In this document: positions 54,916 to 63,938 of the stretch, piece by piece
How the letters are laid out: the number at the start of each line of letters is the position of its first letter
How positions within the stretch are numbered: position 1 is the first letter of the stretch
Origin: Simiduia sp. 21SJ11W-1
GTDB lineage: Bacteria; Pseudomonadota; Gammaproteobacteria; Pseudomonadales; Cellvibrionaceae
DNA length: 64,000 nucleotides
Direction: 5' to 3'
NCBI RefSeq assembly: GCF_024138675.1
Contig: NZ_CP090959.1
Span: forward strand, 2,759,501 to 2,823,500
Position numbers and translations under genes: made by a program
Notes under the pieces: generated by a model
The model's input: only the letters and a program-made list of their open reading frames with translations
The model's database searches: none
Told to the model about the DNA's origin: nothing

Positions 54916-55293
54916 TCAGGCAAGGTAGAGCTCGGCTACAAAGGTTTTCCATTGGGCGATATCCGAATCTTCAGATTCATAAAGTGCAAGCCCCATCAGC
55001 CATTCCCCGCGCTCACCCTGCGGCCTTGCCCACTTGGTTTCAGCAACTAGCGAACAGCGCTTGGATGCAATAGCGGCGCCATTTTTTGGCAGCTGTACGC
55101 TGGCGCGCACTATTGCCCCTTGGGCCAGGGCTTTATCTGCAATAACCCGCAGCCCATTGGCTGATATATCAAAGCAGCGGCTGATTACAATCTCGGGCTC
55201 TTGATCCATGGGCGCCGGCAGCTCAATAAACACCGTCAGCGCCTTATCCAGCCTGAATTCCTGACGCTGTTCGTGGGTGGGCTGGCTACTCAT
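54916..55293 (-). CDS. PilZ-domain c-di-GMP-binding protein
   Basis: A 125-aa single-domain protein. The two c-di-GMP motifs are seen: RxxxR (R-Q-E-F-R near residue 10) and D-I-S-A-N-G (the DxSxxG motif). The beta barrel core follows, with VRASVQLPK and WLMGLALYESED. Single PilZ proteins pass the c-di-GMP level to motility or secretion partners. Good ribosome-binding site (GAGGG). It follows the DUF1631 gene on the same strand after 90 nt, so the two may be one operon. It adds to several c-di-GMP genes in this window (32.2 kb, 45.5 kb). Confidence 0.9.
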   Translation of the reverse strand: MSSQPTHEQRQEFRLDKALTVFIELPAPMDQEPEIVISRCFDISANGLRVIADKALAQGAIVRASVQLPKNGAAIASKRCSLVAETKWARPQGERGEWLMGLALYESEDSDIAQWKTFVAELYLA

Positions 55294-55383
55294 AAGCTAA
55301 CCCTCTGCGCTGTTGTGCGCGCATGTAAATGCGCACCGAATTTTGTAATGCCACATGTTCACCTCGGTATTCAATGATTTTGG

Positions 55384-57081
55384 CTAGACGCTGTCGCGCC
55401 TTAGGCCGCGAATGACTTTTACCAACTGGTCATCAAAATTATTGCCGTTGCGCACGATTGTCGCTTGGCCTGAATCCAGCAGATTGATTAAGCCCGTGCG
55501 GTCGAATTCGGCGAGCTTGCGGCCTAACTCATCAACAAAAATGTATTTGCCGGTTTTGGCAATTACAACAGAAAGTTTTGCCCGCTTGCCTGCATGCTCG
55601 CTGCCCTCGGCAAAGGTAAGCCAGGCACCTACTTGCATGGCATCTACCAGGCCCACGGCTTGCTCGTGTTTTTTATGCTTGGCCGCTGTTTCGGCCAGGG
55701 CCCGTGCCGTGGCACGGGCCTGTTGTTTTTTGGCCTTGGCCTCATCTAGTGCACGGGCTTCGGCCAAGGCCTTTTCGGCGGCGGCCTTGCGGGCAGCCTG
55801 CTGCTTTTGTGCCTCTGCTTGCTGGGCCGCCTTTTCTTTGGCTTGGGCCTCGCGCAGCTTCCTTTGTTGGGCACCGGCGTCTGCTGCACTTGCATTTAAT
55901 GCATCAAGCAAAATTGTGACAGGCGCGGTGTGCACCAGGGGTTGCGCAATGCCCGTTGAAAGGCAGGCGGCAAAATCTTGCTTGGACTTTGCAAATAATT
56001 TCCGGCCGTTGCGATCTACAAAAATGAGCTGGTCAACACCCCCATCATTAACCACCAGCTGGCAACGCTGGGCGCTGGCATGCTCGCCATCAAAAATAAA
56101 CCAGTCGCCGGGGCTCAAGCCATCAAGCTCGGCCAACAGCGCCTGGGTAACGCGCGCCGCACTGGCAGGCAAGCCCAGGGTTTCAGCCAGCGGCGCCAGT
56201 TTTTCGCACTCGATATCGTCTTTTCTAATGGCCTGCATCAAGCAGTGGCTCAATTCATTCACCCAGCTTTCATAGGCAGTGGCATCTACCATGGGCAGCG
56301 CCAGGCTTTGCTCCAGCTCCTCCAGCAAGGGGGGAATGGTTTGGTACAGCAGTTGGTCGCCCACGGTCATGCCTGCGCCGGAAAAACAGCGCCCCAACAC
56401 AGGCAGCAACCGCTCCCACATCTGCCAGAAGGGCTGTTGGGTATAGACGGCCTGTGTGAGGGCCAAGTGCTGCAGCTCGCCTTTGAGGGTGGTGTTCAAG
56501 TGGGGGATAAGCTGAACGGGCATCGGGCGGTGCGCCAGATGGCGATCAAGCAACTCAACCACCCGCGCCTCGGCAGTTTGAATACGCAGGTTACTGAGTT
56601 CATTTTCACGCAGCCGCTCGGCCGCAAGTGTTGCGCGCTGGCGGCTCTTTTCAGCCACCTTCAGCGCCTCTTGCACAGCCTTACCCAGCTCATCGTCTTT
56701 GGGGGAGCGTTTTGCAGTCAGGGCTGCCAGGGCTTGGGCTGAGGTGAAGAAGTCGCGGCTGGCTTTATCTTCCGCCGGGTGCCACAGGCAGGCCTCGGTA
56801 TGTAGCCATTGCGCCAGCTGCCGTAGCGCGTGATCTGGGCTTACAAAAAAACGCAGGTCGCCTGCTGCACACTTGGCCAGCTGCACTGCCTGTGGTTGCC
56901 ACACAGCGGCCAACTCAGGGTGTAATTGCGCGGGGGCAAACAGGGCGCCTGCCAGGCTTGCCATTAGCGCCGTGCGGTAGGCCTCGGGGGTTTGGTTGGC
57001 GCTTTCAGCGGCCAACATAAACAGACGCTTGATGGGTTCAACCTGCCCACTGGTTAACAACTTGGTTGAAAGCCCTGCCAT
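55384..57081 (-). CDS. DUF1631 family protein with duplicated C-terminal module
   Basis: A 565-aa cytoplasmic protein. The N-terminal two thirds are helical, as in DUF1631 proteins (LAGALFAPAQLHPELAAVWQ, WERLLPVLGRCFSGAGMTV). The C-terminal third holds two similar modules of about 60 residues at about 325-385 (GDWFIFDGEHAS, IFVDRNGRKL) and 485-545 (GAWLTFAEGSEH, YIFVDELGRKL), divided by an Ala/Gln/Lys-rich coiled region (about 395-470). Both keep the same G-W-F and IFVD-GRKL landmarks, so they arose by duplication. These small beta modules recall PilZ-like folds (inference). A PilZ gene follows downstream. Function unknown. Confidence 0.85.
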   Translation of the reverse strand: MAGLSTKLLTSGQVEPIKRLFMLAAESANQTPEAYRTALMASLAGALFAPAQLHPELAAVWQPQAVQLAKCAAGDLRFFVSPDHALRQLAQWLHTEACLWHPAEDKASRDFFTSAQALAALTAKRSPKDDELGKAVQEALKVAEKSRQRATLAAERLRENELSNLRIQTAEARVVELLDRHLAHRPMPVQLIPHLNTTLKGELQHLALTQAVYTQQPFWQMWERLLPVLGRCFSGAGMTVGDQLLYQTIPPLLEELEQSLALPMVDATAYESWVNELSHCLMQAIRKDDIECEKLAPLAETLGLPASAARVTQALLAELDGLSPGDWFIFDGEHASAQRCQLVVNDGGVDQLIFVDRNGRKLFAKSKQDFAACLSTGIAQPLVHTAPVTILLDALNASAADAGAQQRKLREAQAKEKAAQQAEAQKQQAARKAAAEKALAEARALDEAKAKKQQARATARALAETAAKHKKHEQAVGLVDAMQVGAWLTFAEGSEHAGKRAKLSVVIAKTGKYIFVDELGRKLAEFDRTGLINLLDSGQATIVRNGNNFDDQLVKVIRGLRRDSV

Positions 57082-57204
57082 TGATACACACCCGAATACG
57101 TGATTGAGTAACCACTATAGTTAATGGGCGCCGCCAGTGCTGGCAATCCACCGGGGGCCTGCTCCCGTAGTTAAGCCACAAGCGGCACCACAGCAGGAGG
57201 ATTT

Positions 57205-58119
57205 ATGAGCAACACCAGTAATACCCTGGAGCACGAGTGTAACGAAGGCCCGGGCCGCGGCGCCGTGGTGCGCACCCTCAACGCCAAAGGGAAAGATTTG
57301 GGCGGGTTCAGCGTGCGCCGGCTGCTACCCAGTGCACGTCAGAAATCCGTGGGGCCCTGGGTATTTTTTGATCACATGGGCCCGGCCGAGTTTGCCCCCG
57401 GTGATGGCGTGAATGTGCGCCCGCACCCGCACATCAACTTGGCCACTGTTACCTATTTATTTAGTGGCGAAATTTTGCACCGCGATTCCGTAGGCAGTGT
57501 GCAGCCCATACAACCGGGCGACATTAACTTGATGGTGGCCGGCAGCGGCATTGTGCACTCAGAGCGCGAACGGCCGGAAGTGCGCAACCAAACGCACGAG
57601 CTACACGGGCTTCAGCTTTGGCTGGCGCTGCCAGAGGCCGATGAAGAAACAGCGCCTGCGTTTTACCACTACCCGGCCGCAGATCTGCCCAGCCTTGAGC
57701 TTGACGGCGTGCGCCTGCGGGTGATGATTGGCGAGGCCTACGGCCAGCGTTCGCCGGTAAAAACCTTCGCACAAACCCTCTACATTGAGGCCACCCTTAA
57801 GCAAGGCCAAAGCCTGAACTTGCCAGAAGCCCCGGAGCGCGCGGTATATATGGTGGCCGGTGAAGCCTGCATAGGTGCCACCACGCTGGGCGAGCAACAA
57901 ATGGCAATTTTGCAACCCGGCGCCAACGCCCGGCTTAAGGCCACGACCGACTGCCGCATTGCGCTGGTGGGCGGAGAATCCGTGGGGCCACGCTATATTG
58001 ATTGGAACTTTGTATCCAGCAGTAAAAACCGCATTACCCAAGCGAAAGCCGATTGGGTGGCCGGTAATTTTGCCAAGGTGCCCGGCGATGAGATTGAATT
58101 CATTCCCTTGCCGGAGTAA
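57205..58119 (+). CDS. Pirin family protein
   Basis: A 304-aa bicupin protein. The metal-binding residues of pirins are seen in RPHPHINLATVTYLF, the HRDSVG stretch, and IVHSERE. The N-terminal cupin keeps GPWVFFDHMGPA, and the C-terminal cupin is present but less conserved. Some pirins have quercetin dioxygenase activity, others act as redox-linked regulators; the sequence does not decide. Good AGGAGG ribosome-binding site. The gene is alone and convergent with the FKBP gene 14 nt away. Confidence 0.93.
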   Translation: MSNTSNTLEHECNEGPGRGAVVRTLNAKGKDLGGFSVRRLLPSARQKSVGPWVFFDHMGPAEFAPGDGVNVRPHPHINLATVTYLFSGEILHRDSVGSVQPIQPGDINLMVAGSGIVHSERERPEVRNQTHELHGLQLWLALPEADEETAPAFYHYPAADLPSLELDGVRLRVMIGEAYGQRSPVKTFAQTLYIEATLKQGQSLNLPEAPERAVYMVAGEACIGATTLGEQQMAILQPGANARLKATTDCRIALVGGESVGPRYIDWNFVSSSKNRITQAKADWVAGNFAKVPGDEIEFIPLPE

Positions 58120-58133
58120 CGGGCGGGGGGTTG

Positions 58134-58475
58134 CTAGTCGTCGCGGGTAAGCACTTCCAACAGCTCGATCTCAAAAGTGAGGTCGCTGTTGGCGGGGATT
58201 TTCTCGCCCATGCGGCGCTCGCCATAGGCCAGATGCGCTGGCACCTGCAGCTTGCGCTTGCCGCCTACACGCATTCCCATTAGCCCTTGGTCCCACCCGG
58301 CAATCACCCGGCGGGTGCCAATCACACATTGAAAGGGCGCACCGCGGTTGTAAGAGGCATCAAACTCGCGGCCATCGGCGCTCAACCAACCGCGGTAGTG
58401 CACGCTGATCAGCGCGCCTTTTACCACCTCTTTACCCTGGCCCAGTACCAGATCTTCAATGATTAACTCGCTCAT
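58134..58475 (-). CDS. FKBP-type peptidyl-prolyl cis-trans isomerase
   Basis: A 113-aa single-domain FKBP. Core residues of the active pocket are seen: VHYRGWLSADGREFDASYNR, FQCVIGTRRVIAGWDQGLMG, MRVGGKRKLQVPAHLAYGER and DLTFEIELLEV. No signal peptide, so cytoplasmic. It speeds proline isomerisation in folding proteins. The start at 58475 is the family-like start; upstream in-frame codons would add a tail of 34 odd residues. Confidence 0.93.
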   Translation of the reverse strand: MSELIIEDLVLGQGKEVVKGALISVHYRGWLSADGREFDASYNRGAPFQCVIGTRRVIAGWDQGLMGMRVGGKRKLQVPAHLAYGERRMGEKIPANSDLTFEIELLEVLTRDD

Positions 58476-58674
58476 AGGTGTTCCGTTTGCTGGCCGCAGG
58501 CCCCTGCCTGCAGCGTTTGTTTGGGCGCAATGGTAACCGAAACGGCCGAATCCGGGGCAGATTACCGCCGGCACCACTCACCGATACGCCACCGCCATTA
58601 GCCGAATAGCGGCCTGTGTGCCTGCCGGGCTCAATTACTATGAGGCTGTCTATTACTTAATTAAGGATTTTCAC

Positions 58675-59166
58675 ATGTCACAGGCCCAAGAAAACCCCAC
58701 CTGGAACAACCTGACCAACCAAGATACCTGGTTTAGGCTCATCTACATGCTGATCTATGGCATTATGCTGCACTTTGCCGGTGTGGCGATGTGGATACTT
58801 TGCGGCGTTCAATTTATATTTACGCTGATTTTCGGCGAAGACAATAAAAACGTCCGGGATATGTGTGCCACCTTGCGCAATTACATACATGAAGCCTTGG
58901 CGTTTGTAAGCTACAACAGTGAACACAAGCCATTTCCCTTCAATGGCCAAAATGCAGCTACAAGCCAGGCCGCAGATACGCAGGCAAACCACACGGCCGA
59001 GCGCTCGGGCAGTGAAGTGATTGACGCCGAAGCCGTTAAAGAAACCACGGCTGAACCCGAGACACACACTAATGCGCCAAGGTCAGAATCTTCAGAGGCG
59101 GCTTCCTCCAAAGAGGCACCCAAGCCCGATGCGGATTTTGACAATACCGATAAAAAGCCGGAATAA
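58675..59166 (+). CDS. DUF4389 membrane protein
   Basis: A 163-aa protein. DUF4389 occupies residues 1-100: a soluble start (NNLTNQDTWFRLIYMLIYG), two membrane segments (LIYMLIYGIMLHFAGVAMWI and LCGVQFIFTLIFG) and a C-terminal helix (NVRDMCATLRNYIHEALAFV, SYNSEHKPFPF). The rest (about 100-163) is a disordered acidic tail. The ATG at 58675 follows AAGGA. It is the first of four closely packed genes (DUF4389, LiaF-like, kinase, regulator). Confidence 0.85.
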   Translation: MSQAQENPTWNNLTNQDTWFRLIYMLIYGIMLHFAGVAMWILCGVQFIFTLIFGEDNKNVRDMCATLRNYIHEALAFVSYNSEHKPFPFNGQNAATSQAADTQANHTAERSGSEVIDAEAVKETTAEPETHTNAPRSESSEAASSKEAPKPDADFDNTDKKPE

Positions 59167-59199
59167 AACGTTAAACGATCACGCCAGCGGGAATTGATC

Positions 59200-59988
59200 A
59201 TGAGTAAACATAATGGAAACCTGTCGCCACGCACCTTGTTCGGATTGGGACTGGTCGCCTTTGCCGTGCTGTTATTTCTGAACAACATCGGCATACCCTT
59301 TTTGGGCATAGCACTTAGCAACTGGCCCATTCTTATGATCATTGCCGGTGCCATTATGTTGTACAACCGCAAGCACGTGAGTGTAGAAGGCCGCATGAAA
59401 GCCTACCTGCCCCACGCGCTTATCGGCTTTGGCATTTTGTTTCAGCTGTCGCGCATGCACATTTTGAACTTCAGCGTGGGCGCCATCATTATTCCCCTGG
59501 TGTTGCTGGTTGTAGGTATTAACCTGCTGCGCCCAAACCGCGAGCGCCACAAAACACAGGCCGATGCCCAAGGCAACATCATTGATGGTGAAGCCATAGC
59601 CGATGCCGATTTTGATGACGAAGGCCAACAGCAAAGCAACCCAAACGACACAACCATAGATGTATTCACCATCTTGGGTGGCGGCAATTTTTCTACCCGG
59701 TCTAAAAAACTGAGCGGCGGCAGCATCATTGCAATACTGGGTGGTGCCGAGGTGGATATTCGTGAAGCCGATGCGCAAAAGCAAACCATAGAGCTGGACG
59801 TGCTGGCATTTATGGGCGGCGCAGAAATAAAAGTGCCCGCGCACTTTAACGTTACCGTAAAAGTACTGCCTTTATTAGGCGGCGTAACCAACAAAACCAC
59901 CTGCCTTGCCGATAAAATGGGCGTACCGCAAAAACACCTTGTGATTACCGGCGTTGCTCTGTTGGGCGGCCTGGAAATCACCAACTAA
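59200..59988 (+). CDS. LiaF-like membrane protein
   Basis: A 262-aa protein with four membrane segments (about residues 10-105: LFGLGLVAFAVLLFLNNIG; LSNWPILMIIAGAIMLYNR; ALIGFGILFQLSRMHI; VGAIIIPLVLLVVGINLL), an acidic linker, and the C-terminal LiaF/cell wall-active antibiotic response domain (repeated ILGGGNFSTRS, ILGGAEVDIRE, FMGGAEIKVPAHF, LLGGLEI; a beta-helix-like repeat). LiaF in Gram-positive bacteria holds back a histidine kinase; here the kinase and regulator follow at once. Start ATG 59200; an earlier TTG two codons upstream is unlikely. Confidence 0.87.
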   Translation: MSKHNGNLSPRTLFGLGLVAFAVLLFLNNIGIPFLGIALSNWPILMIIAGAIMLYNRKHVSVEGRMKAYLPHALIGFGILFQLSRMHILNFSVGAIIIPLVLLVVGINLLRPNRERHKTQADAQGNIIDGEAIADADFDDEGQQQSNPNDTTIDVFTILGGGNFSTRSKKLSGGSIIAILGGAEVDIREADAQKQTIELDVLAFMGGAEIKVPAHFNVTVKVLPLLGGVTNKTTCLADKMGVPQKHLVITGVALLGGLEITN

Positions 59989-59997
59989 GGGCGCAGG

Positions 59998-61098
59998 ATG
60001 CACCCCCTATTTAATTCAAACCGCAGCCTGCTCACCCTGATTTTTACCTGGGTGGTGCTTTGCTGCCTGATAGCACTGCTGCTTTGGGAGCTCACCGACG
60101 ATGCCCCACTAGAGGCACGTGGCCTGCTCATCAGCCTGTACGCGCTGCCTTTGTATTTGTTGTTGCTGTTTTTTTGCTCGGCTAATTACTACCTGTGCAT
60201 GCGCTTGCCTGCCAACCAGTATGCGCTCAATTGGCTGTTTATTGCCCATGCCAGTGCGGCCCTGCTCACCGTTGGCCTGTGGTTAATGCTGGGCCAGGCC
60301 TGGAGCCAGCTCTTGGAAAACACAGGCTTAACGGGCGCGCGCACTCTGCATGAGGAAACCCTTTGGATCAACGGCCTGTTGGGGCTGGTGCTCTATTGCG
60401 CGTGGGTGCTGGTGCACTACACCTACCTGATTGCCAAGGGCGACGAAGCCAACAACGCCCAGGCGCTGGCCCAAAAACTGTTAATCAGTGATATAGAGCT
60501 GCAGGCTGTAAAGGCCACCGTACACCCGCATTTCATGTACAACAGCCTGAATATGCTGGCTAACCTTTCTGTGGCGGCACCTGAAAAAATACACGACATC
60601 TGCGTGCAGATGTCTGAATTTTTGCGCTACAGCGTGAACTATGCCAAGAAAGACACTGTCACCATTCACGAAGAACTCACCCACATTGAAAACTATTTAG
60701 CCATTGAAAAAGAGCGCTTCGGAAAAAACTTGGCGGTCACCATTGATGTAGACCCGGCCTGCCTATACCGCCCGGCCATGCCACTACTGTTATTTCCGCT
60801 GGTAGAAAACTGCATCAAGCACGGCATCCAATCACAATTGGCGCCGGGGTACATTTCGCTTGTGATGAAACCTCTGGGCGAGCATATGGAGATTCAGGTT
60901 GAAAACAGCTTTGACCCAGAAGGGCAAAAAGCCGAGAGCACCAATCATGGCCTTGCGTCACTTAAAAAGCGCATGGGCGGCCACTATGGGGCCGGCGCCA
61001 CGCTGAACATTGCCAAATCGGCCAACACCTTTAAAGTCACGCTAAAGCTGCCTCACCTTACACAACCCTCCACCTTGAAACTGGGAGTAGATTCATGA
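59998..61098 (+). CDS. LytS/YehU-type sensor histidine kinase
   Basis: A 366-aa kinase. Four membrane segments (about residues 10-140) are followed by the His_kinase domain with the phospho-acceptor in VHPHFMYNSLNM (His176), and an HATPase_c part (FPLVENCIKHGIQS, HGLASLKKRMGGHYGAG). It is separated from the LiaF-like gene by 9 nt and its stop overlaps the regulator start (ATGA). It should phosphorylate the LytTR regulator next to it. The signal is not known; LiaF-type systems answer to cell envelope stress. Confidence 0.93.
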   Translation: MHPLFNSNRSLLTLIFTWVVLCCLIALLLWELTDDAPLEARGLLISLYALPLYLLLLFFCSANYYLCMRLPANQYALNWLFIAHASAALLTVGLWLMLGQAWSQLLENTGLTGARTLHEETLWINGLLGLVLYCAWVLVHYTYLIAKGDEANNAQALAQKLLISDIELQAVKATVHPHFMYNSLNMLANLSVAAPEKIHDICVQMSEFLRYSVNYAKKDTVTIHEELTHIENYLAIEKERFGKNLAVTIDVDPACLYRPAMPLLLFPLVENCIKHGIQSQLAPGYISLVMKPLGEHMEIQVENSFDPEGQKAESTNHGLASLKKRMGGHYGAGATLNIAKSANTFKVTLKLPHLTQPSTLKLGVDS

Positions 61099-61865
61099 GC
61101 GATACCATTAACGCCATTGTGGTAGATGATGAAGGCCACGCCCGCCAGACACTCATCACGCTTTTGAAAGCCCACCCGGAAATCAACCTGGTAGCGGAAT
61201 GTGAAAACGGCATGAGCGCGGTTAAAACCGTGAACGATTTACAGCCTCACCTGATGTTTCTAGACATTCAAATGCCAAAGCTCAATGGCCTGGAAGTGCT
61301 GGAACTGCTGGGCGATACCGCGCCGCTAACGGTGTTTGTTACCGCCCACAACGATTACGCCATTCAGGCCTTTGAAAAAAACGCCGTTGATTACCTGCTA
61401 AAACCCGTAAGCAAAGCGCGCCTTGCCCAAAGTGTTGAACGCATTCAACAGCGCCTTACCCGTGAACAGCCCACCCATTACCGCCAGCAACAACAAACCG
61501 CCGCCCAACAGCTCAACCAACCCAGCGGGCCCATTCAGCGTATTTTGGTGCGCGATAAAGGCGATGTGCATGTAATTCCCGTGGCGGATATCAGCGCCAT
61601 TGAAGCGGCAGACGATTATGTAGTCATTCACGCAGGTGGCCAATCACACATCAAGCAAGAGCGGCTGTCGCGGCTGGAAGCCCAGCTGGACGCACAGCAG
61701 TTTTGCCGTATTCACCGCTCTACCCTGATTAATCTGGATTACCTGCAGGGCATAGAAACAGAGGCGAAAGAAACCCGCTTTGCCAACCTGAAACTGGCCG
61801 ACGGCAGCAGCAAGCAATACGCCATTAGCCGCAGTGGTTACAGCAAGCTTATTGAGCTGCTTTAA
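61095..61865 (+). CDS. LytTR-family response regulator
   Basis: A 256-aa DNA-binding regulator. The receiver domain has DDEGHAR at the start, the phospho-acceptor Asp57 in LMFLDIQMPKLNG, and the conserved Lys in DYLLKPVSKAR. A Gln-rich linker (about residues 130-150) precedes the C-terminal LytTR domain (RILVRDKGDVHVIPVADISA, FCRIHRSTLINLDYLQGIE). It overlaps the kinase gene by 4 bp. Targets unknown, probably envelope functions. Confidence 0.94.
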   Translation: MSDTINAIVVDDEGHARQTLITLLKAHPEINLVAECENGMSAVKTVNDLQPHLMFLDIQMPKLNGLEVLELLGDTAPLTVFVTAHNDYAIQAFEKNAVDYLLKPVSKARLAQSVERIQQRLTREQPTHYRQQQQTAAQQLNQPSGPIQRILVRDKGDVHVIPVADISAIEAADDYVVIHAGGQSHIKQERLSRLEAQLDAQQFCRIHRSTLINLDYLQGIETEAKETRFANLKLADGSSKQYAISRSGYSKLIELL

Positions 61866-61893
61866 CGCGCAGCCCTAAAAATGTAAAGACCTG

Positions 61894-62142
61894 CTAGCCT
61901 TTCGGCGCGTCAGCCACCCAGGGGTTGTCGGTGTGAAAGGTAGCGATATACAGCGCCTCTATTTTTGCTCTGGCCCACTCGGTGCGGCGTAAGAATTTGA
62001 GGCTGGATTTGTGCGAGGGGTTAGATTTAAAACAATTAACATCTATGCGCTGGGCCAAGCCTTCCCAACCATAGTGGGCTTGTAGCCGTTCCAGCATAGC
62101 CGCCAGGGTAACCCCGTGCAGCGGATTATTTTTTTGGCTCAT
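61894..62142 (-). CDS. VF530 family DNA-binding protein (DUF2132)
   Basis: An 82-aa small protein matching the VF530 family: NNPLHGVTLAAMLERLQAHYG, WEGLAQRIDVNCFKSNPS, and SSLKFLRRTEWARAKIEALY with its basic surface. The family was named for the Aliivibrio fischeri protein and is thought to bind DNA. Convergent with the LytTR gene, 28 nt away. Confidence 0.9.
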   Translation of the reverse strand: MSQKNNPLHGVTLAAMLERLQAHYGWEGLAQRIDVNCFKSNPSHKSSLKFLRRTEWARAKIEALYIATFHTDNPWVADAPKG

Positions 62143-62226
62143 TGCCCACCCCTGTCATTTAAATCTTTTAGCTGGAATTTTCTCTCGGAAGAATCTTAGC
62201 GCATCACTAAAAATATTTGGAGTGAA

Positions 62227-62254
62227 TAAAAAAGGCGCCACGGCCAGGCGCCTT
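62227..62254 (-). terminator. Intrinsic terminator of the NfeD-SPFH operon
   Basis: On the minus strand an 8-bp perfect stem (AAGGCGCC / GGCGCCTT) with a 7-nt loop is followed by TTTTATT, 18 nt after the NfeD stop. Confidence 0.92.
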
Positions 62255-62272
62255 AATGAAACCCACAAATTA

Positions 62273-62737
62273 CTAAGCCGGGCGCACCTTAAAAACACCC
62301 ACCTCCACAGACACCACAACCACCCGTGTGCCTTTGGCAACGGCATCGACACCGGGTACCAGTTCCACCCGCCATTGAATACCTGAAAACTGCAACTGGC
62401 CCGGCGCGCCTGGAGCAAGATCTTGCTCAACCACAAATTCATGGCCTACCAAGTCGCTGCTGTTGTCTTTTTCGATGGGCTTATCGCCCTGCAAATTGCG
62501 CAGCGGCTGCCACAGTGCGAGTGCCGAAAGACCGGCGGCAATACCCGCGCTGGATATTCCGGCAATCCAGGTTTCTGGCAATACGCCAAAATACATAAGC
62601 GCACCGGTAATCAGCGCGCCAAGGCCTGCAAAAATAAACACGCCGGCGGCAAAACTTAACAGAATTTCCAGCACCAAAAGCGCAAAACCTGCCGCCAACC
62701 AGAATTCTGTTTGATGCTGATTAATGTACTCAACCAT
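62273..62737 (-). CDS. NfeD family membrane protein
   Basis: A 154-aa short NfeD (1b type). Three membrane segments (FWLAAGFALLVLEILLSFAA; FIFAGLGALITGALMYFGV; GISSAGIAAGLSALALW) are followed by a cytoplasmic OB-fold (about 90-154: LVGHEFVVEQDLAPG, GQLQFSGIQWRVEL, GTRVVVVSVEVGVFKVRP). NfeD proteins act with SPFH/stomatin-type proteins in the membrane, and such a gene lies 13 nt upstream in the same operon. Confidence 0.92.
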   Translation of the reverse strand: MVEYINQHQTEFWLAAGFALLVLEILLSFAAGVFIFAGLGALITGALMYFGVLPETWIAGISSAGIAAGLSALALWQPLRNLQGDKPIEKDNSSDLVGHEFVVEQDLAPGAPGQLQFSGIQWRVELVPGVDAVAKGTRVVVVSVEVGVFKVRPA

Positions 62738-62750
62738 AATTGGCCTCCGT

Positions 62751-63701
62751 TCAGCCTGCAGACTTGTTGGTATTCAAGGTGCCAATAATGGTCATGGCTT
62801 CTGCTACCACGTTAGCTGCACTGCTGCGATCATCGGGCAACAGCACTACAGTTGAATCTTTGGCAATGGCGCGCTTGGCCTCAATGGCTTTGTCGGCCAA
62901 GTCCAGCTGAATGGCCTTTTGGCCCTCGGCAGTTGCCGCTACGCGCCCTACGGTATCCAGTGCGGTGGCTTTTGCATCTGCCACCGCAATGATCGCCTTG
63001 GCCTCACCTTCGGCGCGCAAAATTTGCTCTTCTTTATCGGCCTCGGCTGCCAGTACCTGCGCACGCTTATCGCCTTCGGCCACGTTAATGGCAGATTGGC
63101 GATGACCTTCAGATTCCAAAATAGTGGCGCGTTTTTCACGCTCGGCTTTCATCTGGCGCTCCATGGCCTCCAGAATGGTACGCGGCGGCTCAATATCCTT
63201 AATTTCGTAGCGCAACACCTGCACACCCCAAGGCTCGGAGGCTACGTTAATGGAGTTAACAATATTGGTGTTCAGGCTTTCGCGTTCTTCAAAGGTTTTA
63301 TCCAAATCGATTTTACCAATTTCGCTGCGCATCGTGGTTTGCGCCAATTGGGTTACGGCGTATACGTAGTTATCTACACCGTAAGAAGCCTTGTATGGGT
63401 CCAGCACTTTCAGATACAGCACGCCATCCACAACCAGGGAAATGTTGTCTTTGGTAATCGCCGCCTGGCTTGGCACATCGTAGGCGTGCTCTTTCAGAGA
63501 TTGGTCGTAAGACACCCGATCAAAAATAGGTACCAGCCAGTTTAAACCGGCCACCATGGTTTTATGGTAGCGGCCAAAGCGCTCAACCACATAGGCGTGG
63601 TTTTGCGGCACAAATTTAATGGCAGACTTAAGTACAAAGAAAACCAGTACGGCTAATCCTGTCCAAAAGTTAAAAATAATATTTAATAATTCTTCGCTCA
63701 T
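62751..63701 (-). CDS. SPFH-domain protein (QmcA/paraslipin type)
   Basis: A 316-aa inner-membrane protein. One N-terminal membrane segment (LLNIIFNFWTGLAVLVFFVL), then the SPFH/Band 7 domain (IKFVPQNHAYVVERFGRYHK, NWLVPIFDRVSYDQSLKEHA, TTMRSEIGKIDLDKTFEERE), a coiled-coil Ala/Glu-rich part (AEREKRATILESEGHRQSAI, AEADKEEQILRAEGEAKAII) and a C-terminal helix. It forms large membrane assemblies and helps control membrane proteases and organisation. Its NfeD partner follows. The ribosome-binding site AAGGAG is strong. Divergent from the gene at the right edge. Confidence 0.93.
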   Translation of the reverse strand: MSEELLNIIFNFWTGLAVLVFFVLKSAIKFVPQNHAYVVERFGRYHKTMVAGLNWLVPIFDRVSYDQSLKEHAYDVPSQAAITKDNISLVVDGVLYLKVLDPYKASYGVDNYVYAVTQLAQTTMRSEIGKIDLDKTFEERESLNTNIVNSINVASEPWGVQVLRYEIKDIEPPRTILEAMERQMKAEREKRATILESEGHRQSAINVAEGDKRAQVLAAEADKEEQILRAEGEAKAIIAVADAKATALDTVGRVAATAEGQKAIQLDLADKAIEAKRAIAKDSTVVLLPDDRSSAANVVAEAMTIIGTLNTNKSAG

Positions 63702-63938
63702 GCTAACTCCTTGTTAAGTTACTCGCCCGGCATCCTTTCGGTTTTTTGTGTCGAATGATTGCGACACCGGAACAGGGCTTATCATACGGCAAATTTTTGC
63801 CGGCTGTGCAGATTTCGGGCCAGCCCCACCCAACGAGCGCCCCGCTCTGTTCAGCGGATTTAACTGCAGGCCCAATTGTCAGCGCAGGCCACCCTGTGCA
63901 CAATAGGCCCGCGGCCCTTATAACAAAAAGGAAACAAG

